DNA of 64,000 bases from Paenibacillus montaniterrae (GTDB taxonomy: Bacteria > Bacillota > Bacilli > Paenibacillales > Paenibacillaceae), in the NCBI RefSeq assembly GCF_018403185.1, contig NZ_BOSE01000008.1, positions 1 through 64,000 on the forward strand, in the 5' to 3' direction. Under the pieces are notes generated by a model. That model did not search any database, was not told where the DNA came from, and worked only from the letters and a program-made list of their open reading frames with translations. The translations under genes and the position numbers were made by a program. Shown piece after piece: positions 34,570 to 42,549 of the stretch (position 1 is the first letter of the stretch; the number at the start of each line of letters is the position of its first letter).

Positions 34570-34940
34570 GAGGTAGTTCAAAAAGCTCGACTTTGATGAC
34601 GATGAGGTGCTTTGAAGCTTATTCGACGGCGAATCTTGAACGCTAGCGAAAATTCCGGTGCTCACGTAGTTTTGGTCTACGCTGCGCTCCTCATTTTCTA
34701 ACTAGCGTCCAAGCTTCTTGGTCCTGAAAGCCGAGCTTTTGAACCTCTATTGGAAGAGGTAGTTCAAAAAACCCGACTTTGATGACGATGTGGCGCTTCG
34801 TAGAGGATTCGACGGCGAATCTTGAACGCTAGCGAAAATTCCGGTGCTCACGTAGTTTTGTCTACGCTGCGCTCCTCATTTTCTAACTAGCGTCCAAGCT
34901 TCTTGGTCCTGAAAGCCGAGCTTTTGAACCTCTATTGGAA
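34570..34940. repeat. Tandem pair of ~185-bp structured repeats, locus A
   Basis: Two near-identical units (34570-34755 and 34756-34940) lie head to tail. Each begins GAGGTAGTTCAAAAA and ends TTTTGAACCTCTATTGGAA, so the ends are complementary. Inside are nested inverted segments (TTGAACGCTAGCGAAAAT with ATTTTCTAACTAGCGTCCAA) and a central hairpin GGTGCTCACGTAG/CTACGCTGCGCTCC. The unit is thus one long imperfect palindrome. Homologous units are at 46465-46799. Confidence 0.85.
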
Positions 34941-34975
34941 GGGGGAAAGGCGCCACTGTCATACACGCCCTATAT

Positions 34976-35023
34976 AAACAGCGACAGTCCAAGGTTTTAT
35001 TCTCCCTTAAACTGTCGCTGTTT
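34976..35023 (+). terminator. Terminator downstream of the eet/ecf/dmkA operon
   Basis: A perfect 13-bp stem (AAACAGCGACAGT 34976-34988 with its complement 35011-35023) followed by TTAATTT; the 3' arm ends GCTGTTTT. It lies about 410 bases after dmkA, beyond the tandem repeats. Confidence 0.6.
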
Positions 35024-35097
35024 TAATTTCAGAAGCAGTCTTTGGAAAGTTACGGGGAGTGCGCAGGAGTAGATGAGTCATGTTACGTTTCAATTTG

Positions 35098-35279
35098 TAA
35101 CGAAACTGGAGATCGCTATTTGAAGCAATTCGTTCAAATTAAAACTCTAACGAAACTGTAACGTCTTATTTGGAGATTTTCTGTAGAAAATAAGCAAATT
35201 CCAAGCATTAGCGATATAGAGTTTCATTAGCGCTGCCAATGGTGCCATCCGACCAATTAACGTTATCCAGCTTCATTAG
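35098..35279. repeat. Four-unit structured intergenic repeat, copy 2
   Basis: Units at 35098-35119 and 35147-35169 (forward) and 35208-35230 and 35257-35279 (inverted), based on CTAACGAAACTGnATAnCG. Spacings of 49, 61 and 49 bp are nearly the same as in copy 1 (20929-21112), while the sequence between units is much less conserved. Confidence 0.75.
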
Positions 35280-35362
35280 AATTACCTACACATACCCATA
35301 TTCGATGTCGATTAAGCTACAACGCACTACGTCGTCATCAACTTCGGAGCTTTTGAGCTTCC

Positions 35363-36343
35363 TTATTTCAAAAAATAGGCTACAAGCACCTGCAAATCCC
35401 TCTCCCCAGGATGACCTGCAAAATACTCGATAATCCGCTTCGCCTTTAACGTGTACTGCTCAGCAAATTGTCGGCTGCGATCAAGTGCATCGCTGTGGCG
35501 AATCGCTGCCAATGCTTCGTCAAATTGCTCCTCGCTGGCGCCGCTATGAAGCTGAAGCAGCAGCGGCTTGATCCGCTCATCTTCAAGCGCGTAAATGACG
35601 GGCAGTGTTATGTTGCCTCTGCGCAAATCTGCGGCCGATGGCTTGCCCAATTGCTCGCTGCTGCTCGTAAAGTCGAGCAGATCATCCTGTATTTGAAAGG
35701 CGATGCCCAGTGCTTCTCCGAATTGATACAATTGGTCCGCCACTGCCTCATCAGCACCAGCCGCTTTAGCGCCCGCCGACATGCATGCGCCCATTAACAA
35801 TGCTGTTTTTCGCTTTGTTTTCTCTAAATATTGCTCGAGTGTAAGATTGAAATTAAAGCGGTGCTGCAGCTGATCATATTCCCCTTCGCAAAGCTCGGTA
35901 ATCAGCGCAGCCAGCTCGGTTCCCGTGTAAAAATCCTCTTCGATCGACTCGCCCTCTGTAGACCACTCCAGCGCTCTTGCCAGCATATAGTTGCCGATAT
36001 GGACGGCGGTGTTAATGTCCGTTGCGGCATGCAGCGCTTGCTTGCCGCGGCGCAAGGGCGAATCATCTATAATGTCATCATGTACAAGCGATGCCATATG
36101 CAAATATTCAAGCACGCCCGCTGCCTTCCACGCAAGGTGAGCTCGCTCAGGCGTACCAAATCTTCCGCCTACAAGCGCCATGATCGGACGCAGCCTTTTG
36201 CCTCCCGCCAAAATCAAACGCTCTACACTGGAATAAAGCAAAGAAGGCCGCTGCAGCTCATGGTCAGATTGAAGGATATGCAGCAGCAGCTTATTAATTT
36301 CAGACATAGACAAATGGAGCTGTTCATGCAATGGCTTGTTCAT
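35363..36343 (-). CDS. dmkB: Polyprenyl diphosphate synthase (DmkB-like)
   Basis: A 326-residue all-alpha trans-prenyltransferase that makes the long polyprenyl diphosphate used by DmkA. First Asp-rich motif LVHDDIIDDSPLRRG (about residue 86), lysine motif GGKRLRPIMALVGG, second Asp-rich motif FQIQDDLLDF (about residue 217). It resembles heptaprenyl synthase component II (HepT). ATG 36343 has AGGGAG eight bases before it; the GTG six bases upstream crowds that site. It starts 12 bases after the short HepS-like gene, so the two are probably made together as a heterodimer. Confidence 0.88.
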   Translation of the reverse strand: MNKPLHEQLHLSMSEINKLLLHILQSDHELQRPSLLYSSVERLILAGGKRLRPIMALVGGRFGTPERAHLAWKAAGVLEYLHMASLVHDDIIDDSPLRRGKQALHAATDINTAVHIGNYMLARALEWSTEGESIEEDFYTGTELAALITELCEGEYDQLQHRFNFNLTLEQYLEKTKRKTALLMGACMSAGAKAAGADEAVADQLYQFGEALGIAFQIQDDLLDFTSSSEQLGKPSAADLRRGNITLPVIYALEDERIKPLLLQLHSGASEEQFDEALAAIRHSDALDRSRQFAEQYTLKAKRIIEYFAGHPGERDLQVLVAYFLK

Positions 36344-36355
36344 GCTCACCGCTCC

Positions 36356-36790
36356 CTACGCGCTATATTGATCTAAATAATCTTTTACTTCCCGCTTCAG
36401 CTCAGCCGCGACTCCTTTAACGTCGCTGCCATCTATCGCTTTAAGCTGCGCCCTTTTATAAATCGGACTCAGCTTGACTAACAGCTTTTGCTCCTTGCGG
36501 CTTACAGCTAAACGATATATCATGCCGATTAAATAATCTCCATCCAGTATGGAACGGGCCAGACGCTCATTGTCGCCAAGCTGCAGCTTGCGATGCTTGC
36601 GTATGCCGACCGAAATAAGCATGCAGCATGATAAAATCGTTATTTTGCGAGAGCGTGCCATACGATAGGAGCCGATTAACTCAGCCAGCTCGTACAAAGC
36701 GCGATCTTTCACATCCAGCTCGATATGAAGTTGCATATGAATCAGCTCGTTCACCACATTGAGTGCATCCTGCAACAGATTGTTATTCAT
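36356..36790 (-). CDS. Short HepS-like partner of the polyprenyl synthase
   Basis: A 144-residue helical protein without membrane segments. The stretch ARSILDGDYLIGMIYRLAVS, then KEQKLLVKLSPIYKRAQLKAID, parallels the LxGDYxxGxxYxLL segment and following helices of HepS, the small subunit of two-component heptaprenyl diphosphate synthase. HepS is about 250 residues, so this would be a shortened form. Its place 12 bases before dmkB supports that reading. The homology is weak and judged by eye. ATG 36790 has GAGGGGAG ten bases before it; the longer frame reads back through a terminator. Confidence 0.6.
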   Translation of the reverse strand: MNNNLLQDALNVVNELIHMQLHIELDVKDRALYELAELIGSYRMARSRKITILSCCMLISVGIRKHRKLQLGDNERLARSILDGDYLIGMIYRLAVSRKEQKLLVKLSPIYKRAQLKAIDGSDVKGVAAELKREVKDYLDQYSA

Positions 36791-36819
36791 GACAACAGCT
36801 CCCCTCAGCCAATTTATGC

Positions 36820-36856
36820 AAAGAAAGCGTAATGTCCATCGTCGCATTACGCTTTC
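36820..36856 (-). terminator. Hairpin between ndh2 and the HepS-like gene
   Basis: A perfect 12-bp stem (GAAAGCGTAATG 36823-36834 with its complement 36845-36856), 14 bases after the ndh2 stop, ends CTTTCTTTG on the minus strand. It may reduce expression of the downstream prenyl-synthase genes relative to pplA-ndh2. Confidence 0.65.
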
Positions 36857-36870
36857 AGTTCCGTTATCCG

Positions 36871-38724
36871 TTAATCTGTATAGAGATACCAACGCCTAAC
36901 GAGCGGCAACCGCCTCCAAAATTTCTTAAGTCGCGGATACACATAATAATCAAGCCCCAGCGTGCTGCCAGATCCGCCAATCAAGGCAATGCTTGCAGCC
37001 AGGTACCATAGCATTTCGCTCGGCGCCATGCCGGATACCCAAACCATTACGCCCATGCACAACGATACAATTGCAGCTGGTGCAGTGAACAAGCCAACGA
37101 TGAGCAGCAAGCCGACTAGCAGCTCTGCTGCGACCATGCCTGTTTGGAAAATATACGCTAATGTGGTATAACCGCCATCCGAGCTATAAAACATCAGGTC
37201 CATCGACCAGTCAACAATGCTTTTCATAAAGTCCGGAACTGGCAATGCAGTCAGTGCTTCTGACGAGTAGCTGCTGGCTGCTGATACAGCATCGGCTGTA
37301 TCGGCTACTGAAGCGCCTGAGGTGCCGTCTACTGCTTTGGCTGGTATTAAAAACATCGCTCCGGGATCATCTAAAATTTTCCCCATTTTATCAAAGCCTT
37401 GCTTGAACCACATCCAGCCTGCAAATATTCGAAGCGGCACAAGCCAGAAGTTTGGTGAGCGCTTGGCGAAGTGACCGCCTACAAAGCTGCGATTGTTTTT
37501 CACATTTAAGAACTCGTGCAATATATAATGGTAAACCTTATTAAAACCGCACACCTGGAACAAATAAAGCATATTAATAAGATGCTTTATCCCCATAGCC
37601 GGAAATCCGCTCAACGAATACATTTTTTTCGGGGTGCCAACACTGGCAACGCCATATTTGCTGCCAATACAAACCATCGTGCCATGAAAGGTGGGCTTAT
37701 ACGATTTTTTCGGCAAACTCGTAAATTCAGCTGCTATGTTGTGAGCTATAATCGGTGCGGCAAGCTCAGCGTTTTCCACCATTTGCGGTACTGGACGCTC
37801 GCTGCCTTCAGGAATATAGAAAATGTTGTCTCCGACCACGTACACATTTGTATGCTCGGGCACCTGCAGCTTATCATTGGTAACGATGCGTTGACGCCCT
37901 TGCTTTTCAACATCAAGCTCCCCGACAAGATCGGAGCCTTCAACGCCGGCAGTCCATATTACTGTTCGCGAAGAAATAAAGCTGTCTCCCACCATAACGC
38001 CATTTTCGGCAACCTCGGTAATTTTTGCACCGGTTATGATGTTGACGCCGAGCTTATGCAATCGTCTTTCTGCTTTCTCAATCAGCTTTTTCGGCAAAAT
38101 AGGCAAAATTGTATCGACCATATCGGCGACATGCAACGAAACCTCTGCCGGATCAACATAAAACTGCTTGCAAAGCTCCTGCGTATACTCAGCCAATTCA
38201 CCGATCATTTCGACGCCTGTAAAACCGCCGCCTACTACAACAAATGTAAGCATTTCTTGACGAACTTGCGGATCTGGCTGCTTTACAGCCTCACGAAACA
38301 TGTGGAGTGCATGCTCCTTCAGCTTGACTGCATCCTCATAGGACCAAAGTGAAAAAGCATGCTCTTGCGCGCCTTTAATTCCGAAGAAGGTCGGCTTGCT
38401 GCCCGTGCCAATAACTAAATAATCGTAATTGTAGCTTTGACTCAGTCCTGTCAGCTTTTGCGCTTCAAAATCGATAAGCTCAATATGATCAAGCACAACT
38501 TCAACATTGCGAAATCCAGAAAAAATCTTTTTCAAATCAATTCGAATGGAATCCTCCTCGACTCGATTCGCGGCTACCTCATGAAGCTCTGTTAATAACG
38601 TATGATACGGCTTTCGATCAATTAACGTGATGCGAACATCTTTATTTTTGCGAAGCTTGTTAGCCAGCTTTTTGGCTGTCAGCACTCCGCCATAACCGCC
38701 GCCCAAAACGATAATTTGCTTCAT
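36871..38724 (-). CDS. ndh2: Membrane-anchored type II NADH dehydrogenase (EET Ndh2)
   Basis: A 617-residue flavoprotein. The first 400 residues are an NDH-2 fold: FAD-binding VLGGGYGGVLTAKKLA, NADH-binding FVVVGGGFTGVEMIGELAEY, and the C-terminal FAD motif NVYVVGDNIF. Ordinary NDH-2 ends near 400 residues; here a further ~200 residues add membrane helices with a DoxX-like character (LRIFAGWMWFKQGFDKMGK and MVAAELLVGLLLIVGLFTA). That extension is the mark of the Listeria EET Ndh2, which feeds electrons from NADH to the dedicated quinone. AAGGAG precedes the ATG. It follows pplA by 39 bases. Confidence 0.9.
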   Translation of the reverse strand: MKQIIVLGGGYGGVLTAKKLANKLRKNKDVRITLIDRKPYHTLLTELHEVAANRVEEDSIRIDLKKIFSGFRNVEVVLDHIELIDFEAQKLTGLSQSYNYDYLVIGTGSKPTFFGIKGAQEHAFSLWSYEDAVKLKEHALHMFREAVKQPDPQVRQEMLTFVVVGGGFTGVEMIGELAEYTQELCKQFYVDPAEVSLHVADMVDTILPILPKKLIEKAERRLHKLGVNIITGAKITEVAENGVMVGDSFISSRTVIWTAGVEGSDLVGELDVEKQGRQRIVTNDKLQVPEHTNVYVVGDNIFYIPEGSERPVPQMVENAELAAPIIAHNIAAEFTSLPKKSYKPTFHGTMVCIGSKYGVASVGTPKKMYSLSGFPAMGIKHLINMLYLFQVCGFNKVYHYILHEFLNVKNNRSFVGGHFAKRSPNFWLVPLRIFAGWMWFKQGFDKMGKILDDPGAMFLIPAKAVDGTSGASVADTADAVSAASSYSSEALTALPVPDFMKSIVDWSMDLMFYSSDGGYTTLAYIFQTGMVAAELLVGLLLIVGLFTAPAAIVSLCMGVMVWVSGMAPSEMLWYLAASIALIGGSGSTLGLDYYVYPRLKKFWRRLPLVRRWYLYTD

Positions 38725-38763
38725 ATCCGTCTCTCCTTATGTCGCATTTTGTTTTTAGGCCTT

Positions 38764-39642
38764 TTATTTGGCGCCGGCGAGCGCTTTGGCCGCCAGCTCG
38801 ACAAATCCATTGACATGGATAGATACGCCGGAAATTGCATCGGTGCTGCCGTCATCACCTAGTGCAATGGCTGCCGGATCCTGCTTCTCGATCAAAAACT
38901 GCTCGGCTTTATAGGCTTGCTCATGCCATTCGGCTACGGCGTTTCCTTTTTCCTTCATGCCATATTCACCTGATTTGGAGCGAGTCACCTTGTCGGTGCC
39001 TCTGTCCTTATGCACGCCATTCCAGCTTGCTGCTACGATGTTGCCGTTCATTACTGTGAGGCTTACAGTTTCCTTCCAGCCGGAATTTTCGTCAAAGCTG
39101 TCTGCTTCTGCATAATAGCTGCCATCCTTATAAATTCCGCGTTCGACTGGTCCTGCTTTCAGGGCAGCATCAGCCAATTGGGCAAATCCGCTCGCAGTAA
39201 TGGAAACACCAGACACCGCATCGGTTTTGCCGTCATCGTTAACAATAACAGCTGCTGGATCCTGCTTCTCAATTAAAAACTGTTCGAGCTTTTCTGCTTG
39301 CTCATGCCATTCAGCTGCAGCATTTCCTTTCTCCTTCATGCCGTATCCGCCTGCTTTGGATAAAGCTTTTTTATCAAGTCCGCCATTTTTATTAAGCGCA
39401 TTCCAGTTTACTGCGACAATCTTACCCGCTTCAACCTGCAAAGCCACTACCTCTTGCCAGTCTGAATCTCCTTCAGCAGCGCCCTCAGCATAGTAAGAGC
39501 CATCGGCATAACCGTCAGCGGATTGTGGCGCGGTCGAATTTACAGGCTTCTCTGATTCTGTTGGCTTCGCCTCCCCACCGCAGCCAGCAGCTACAACCGC
39601 TACTAGCAATAGTGACAACAACAACCTTCCTATTCTTTTCAT
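38764..39642 (-). CDS. pplA: Two-domain FMN-binding lipoprotein (PplA-like)
   Basis: A 292-residue surface lipoprotein (lipobox VVAAGC, Cys about residue 21) with two FMN_bind repeats of about 115 residues. Each has DGSYYAEA or DGSYYAEG, GYGMKEKGNA or EYGMKEKGNA, and a flavinylation-type site (TDAVSGVSITASGF and TDAISGVSIHVNGF). ApbE-family enzymes such as the FmnB encoded here attach FMN to the last Ser/Thr of this site. It is the probable terminal electron donor to extracellular iron or flavins. Both sites read SGVS where the common form is SGA(T/S). ATG 39642 follows GGGAGG by eight bases. Confidence 0.9.
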   Translation of the reverse strand: MKRIGRLLLSLLLVAVVAAGCGGEAKPTESEKPVNSTAPQSADGYADGSYYAEGAAEGDSDWQEVVALQVEAGKIVAVNWNALNKNGGLDKKALSKAGGYGMKEKGNAAAEWHEQAEKLEQFLIEKQDPAAVIVNDDGKTDAVSGVSITASGFAQLADAALKAGPVERGIYKDGSYYAEADSFDENSGWKETVSLTVMNGNIVAASWNGVHKDRGTDKVTRSKSGEYGMKEKGNAVAEWHEQAYKAEQFLIEKQDPAAIALGDDGSTDAISGVSIHVNGFVELAAKALAGAK

Positions 39643-39676
39643 AACAATCTTCCTCCCCATGTCTCTCATCGTGTTT

Positions 39677-39694
39677 TTGTGAATCAATTCACAT
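39677..39694. promoter_or_regulatory. Rex-like box ahead of pplA
   Basis: TTGTGAATCAATTCACAT matches the Rex consensus TTGTGAA-N4-TTCACAA at all but the last base; it also fits FNR (TGTGA-N6-TCACA). It lies at about +8 to +25 of the inferred pplA transcript, a blocking position, so Rex repression at high NAD+ is favoured over activation. Confidence 0.6.
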
Positions 39695-39708
39695 AATTGA
39701 TTATTTGT

Positions 39709-39786
39709 ATTGTACGTATGGAAGGGCTTTAAAGTATGTGATTATTATCACAAAGTTTTTCATATTCGTTTGATATATTTACTGCA
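39709..39786. promoter_or_regulatory. Divergent FNR-type promoter for pplA-ndh2 and the flavodoxin-fold gene
   Basis: A perfect FNR/CRP palindrome TGTGATTATTATCACA (39737-39752). On the plus side a -10 TATATT (39774-39779) places the start near 39786, with the site at -41.5. On the minus side a -10 TACAAT (39709-39714) places the pplA start near 39702, with the site at -42.5. Neither promoter has a good -35, as expected for activator-dependent promoters. Confidence 0.68.
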
Positions 39787-39827
39787 AGAAAAAGCGACTA
39801 TCATTCAACAATAAAGGAGAGAACCGT

Positions 39828-40382
39828 ATGATGAATCATCAATCCGATCACATTAAGCTAAAAACTTTAGTTATTGTCGCACATCCAGCTCTGCACACCA
39901 GCTCTCGTGCCAATCAAAAGCTGGCGCAGACAGCGGCAAGGAACGCAACAACTGTACATGATTTATATGCTGCGTACAGCGGCACCACGCTAAATGCAGC
40001 GCATGAGCAGCAACTGCTGCTTGAACATGACCGAATTATATTGCAATTTCCAATCTGGTGGTACAGCTGTCCGAGTCTGCTTAAGCAATGGCTGGACGAC
40101 GTTCTGACGTATGGCTGGGCATATGGCGAAGGAGGCAATAAGCTGCACGGCAAGGAATGGGGACTGGCTGTAACCGCCGGCGGCTCCAATGAAACCTATA
40201 GTCCACAGGGCTACAATCTTTATTCGCTTGAGCAGCTGCTGCGTCCATTTGAGGTAACAGCCAGCATTATAGGCGTGCGCTTTCTGCCGATATTTATCGT
40301 ATTTAATGCGATGCAGCTAAATGAGCAGGAGCTTGATATTAAAGCTGAGAAATACGCTGCTTATTTAACCTCGATTCACTAG
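39828..40382 (+). CDS. Flavodoxin-fold NAD(P)H-dependent oxidoreductase
   Basis: A 184-residue cytoplasmic FMN enzyme of the YwrO/KefF/MdaB quinone-reductase type: LVIVAHPALHTSSRAN at the N-terminus (phosphate loop), IILQFPIWWYSCPSLLKQWL (flavin and quinone site), and LAVTAGGSNETYSPQGYN. It reduces quinones or nitro compounds with two electrons from NAD(P)H; the true substrate is unknown. AAAGGAG precedes ATG 39828. It shares an FNR-like promoter region with pplA, so it is likely co-induced with the EET genes. Confidence 0.85.
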   Translation: MMNHQSDHIKLKTLVIVAHPALHTSSRANQKLAQTAARNATTVHDLYAAYSGTTLNAAHEQQLLLEHDRIILQFPIWWYSCPSLLKQWLDDVLTYGWAYGEGGNKLHGKEWGLAVTAGGSNETYSPQGYNLYSLEQLLRPFEVTASIIGVRFLPIFIVFNAMQLNEQELDIKAEKYAAYLTSIH

Positions 40383-40575
40383 GACGTATCTGAAAACACG
40401 CTTAGTGTCCTCGGAGCTCTTAGATACGCCCTGACAAAAGCTGAAGTTTTCTCATCTAGTTCTTAAGCAAATGTTAAGCATTTATTCAGCCGCTATACAG
40501 CGATCTGACAGTAGCAATTAAACACAGCTCTCTACAATTGGACTCATGCAAACAATTGAAGGAGAGCTGTTATCG

Positions 40576-42549
40576 ATGAAAACAAAGCTTGGACTGGGAC
40601 TGTTATCTATATTCTTAATTATCACTATTGTTGCAATTATACTAGTCATCAATGACAAGTCTGAGGACAAGAGCAATAATCAGCCGGAATCAATGGACGT
40701 TGGCCAATATACGAAGGTAGAAAAAGAAGAGTATGATGTGATTGTTGCCGGAACCGACCCGGAAGGCGTGATGGCTGCCATCTCGGCAGCCCGTAACGGC
40801 ATGAAGGTGCTGCTGATTGATGGGCGCGACCGCGACCGATTGGGCGGCTTGTTTACCTTGGGAGGTTTAAATACGCTTGATCTTAATAATTCGCCGTCAC
40901 AACCGTCGTTTTCCAATAAACTGAAATTTCTCAATGAAGGATTGTTCCGCGAATGGTTCGATCAGCTCGAAGGCACTTCTTTCGATACGCAAACAGCGGC
41001 GAATGTGTTCTTCAAGATGGTGAAGGACGAACCAAATATTGATCTGATGATGAACGTTTCCGAGATGCAACCAGTGGTTGAAGCTAACGACTCGATGTTA
41101 AAGGTGAGCGGTCTTGACGTTGTCGGCCAGGACAACAGTAAAACTCGCATTCGGGCCAAGATCGTGATCGACGCTACGCAGGACGCCGATATTGCTGCAG
41201 CAGCTGGAGCGCCATATATGACAGGTCGTGAGGATTTGGGCGATAAAGAAGCAAAAACGGCTGTAACACTCGTTATTAAAATTAAAGGCATTACCGATGA
41301 AGTTTGGAACGCCTTCGGCAAGCGCAAGGGCAGCGGTCAGTTCGGGACAACCATTTGGGGGTTTCCCGAAGCAGCCGAATATGTTGCTTCTGACCCGGAT
41401 CGGGTGCGCGTAAGATCACTCAACATCGGCCGACAGGCTGATGGCACAGCACTAATTAATGCGATGATGGTGTTCGGTGTTGACCCGCTTGATCCGAATT
41501 CGCGTAAAGAAGGCTATGAGATTGGCAAACAAGAAGCACCGCGCTTTATTGACTATATGAAACAAACTGTTAAAGAATTCGAAGCAGTGGAATATGCAGG
41601 TGTAGCAGAAGAACTGTACGTTCGGGAAAGCCGCCATATTGTAGGCGAATATGTTCTTTCGATCCGTGATCTGATGGAAAATCGCGATCATTATGATGCT
41701 ATTGCTTATGGCTCCTACCAGGTCGATCTGCACAGTACGGGCAGCAAGGATGCCGGATACGTTCTGATGAAGCCGATGCAGTACGGCGTGCCGTTCCGCT
41801 CGCTTGTTCCATTGAAGGTTGATGATTTGCTTGTTGTGGGCCGTTCCGCAAGCTTTCAATCGATGGCCCATGGCAGTGCACGGGTTGTGCCACTCGGAAT
41901 GGCGACAGGCCAAGCGGCGGGAGCTGCGGCGGCGATGTCGATCCAGGACGGAGTCACTGTACGAGAAATGTCGAAATCACAGGAGTATATGGACAAACTG
42001 CGCAGCCTGCTAACAGAGCAAGGCGTTGATCTGAAAATGAACAAGCTTTCGACTCCTTACTATCTGAAGCATAAAGCGACGCGCGGGTTGCTGACAGCTA
42101 TAGGCTTGCTAATTACGACAGGTGGTTATAATAATGAGGGCTTCAAGCTGGACGAGCCATCGAACCCTATGCGCTTTGCCGGTCATATTCCTAAATTAAG
42201 AAAGGCTGTGCCTGACAAATTTACCGGAAACGCTGCTGCGAGCATGCAGGACCTTACTGAAGAGGAGATGAAGAGCATTCCGCTATCTATGGAACGCGCC
42301 ATTCATATTTTGTCTGCTTCGATGGGATTGGATCAGCACAAAGGAACAGTGGAGCATTTTGTTGATCAAAAATGGCTTGCCGGTGAAACATTGGCTGCCA
42401 TCGATGATTGGACATCCCTGACGAACGGAGAAGTGTATTTGATTATTGATGATGTGCTGAGAAATTATGCAAACTATTCGGAGTACGGATCAAGTGCTCC
42501 CTCTACCTCAGGAACCGATACAAGGCAGGTGATGAGCAATGATATTTAA
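40576..42549 (+). CDS. Membrane-anchored FAD-dependent oxidoreductase
   Basis: A 657-residue protein with one N-terminal helix (LGLGLLSIFLIITIVAIILV) and a large extracytoplasmic FAD_oxidored domain: the nucleotide motif YDVIVAGTDPEGVMAAISAA, IVIDATQDADIAAAAG, and SARVVPLGMATGQAAGAAAA. The dinucleotide turn is GTDPEG instead of the usual GGTPAG. The last ~150 residues (SMERAIHILSASMGLDQHKG and TLAAIDDWTSLTNGEVYLII) look like degenerate SLH-type repeats. The substrate is unknown. ATG 40576 has GGAGAG suitably placed; ATG 40546 precedes it. It overlaps the LTA-synthase-like gene by 11 bases. An extracytoplasmic flavoenzyme next to an EET locus is suggestive but unproven. Confidence 0.8.
   Translation: MKTKLGLGLLSIFLIITIVAIILVINDKSEDKSNNQPESMDVGQYTKVEKEEYDVIVAGTDPEGVMAAISAARNGMKVLLIDGRDRDRLGGLFTLGGLNTLDLNNSPSQPSFSNKLKFLNEGLFREWFDQLEGTSFDTQTAANVFFKMVKDEPNIDLMMNVSEMQPVVEANDSMLKVSGLDVVGQDNSKTRIRAKIVIDATQDADIAAAAGAPYMTGREDLGDKEAKTAVTLVIKIKGITDEVWNAFGKRKGSGQFGTTIWGFPEAAEYVASDPDRVRVRSLNIGRQADGTALINAMMVFGVDPLDPNSRKEGYEIGKQEAPRFIDYMKQTVKEFEAVEYAGVAEELYVRESRHIVGEYVLSIRDLMENRDHYDAIAYGSYQVDLHSTGSKDAGYVLMKPMQYGVPFRSLVPLKVDDLLVVGRSASFQSMAHGSARVVPLGMATGQAAGAAAAMSIQDGVTVREMSKSQEYMDKLRSLLTEQGVDLKMNKLSTPYYLKHKATRGLLTAIGLLITTGGYNNEGFKLDEPSNPMRFAGHIPKLRKAVPDKFTGNAAASMQDLTEEEMKSIPLSMERAIHILSASMGLDQHKGTVEHFVDQKWLAGETLAAIDDWTSLTNGEVYLIIDDVLRNYANYSEYGSSAPSTSGTDTRQVMSNDI

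Noticed and set aside
20929..35279. The repeat units as a CRISPR array
   Set aside because: Units are imperfect, two of four are inverted, spacing is 49-61 bp, there are only four per locus, and no cas genes are present.
37516..38352. A 278-codon open frame antisense to ndh2
   Set aside because: Shadow of the NADH dehydrogenase reading frame; Cys/His-rich with no recognisable domain.
39677..39752. The two palindromes as cAMP-CRP sites
   Set aside because: They fit the CRP half-site, but Firmicutes of this kind lack cAMP-CRP control; FNR and Rex are the known users of such boxes in this phylum.
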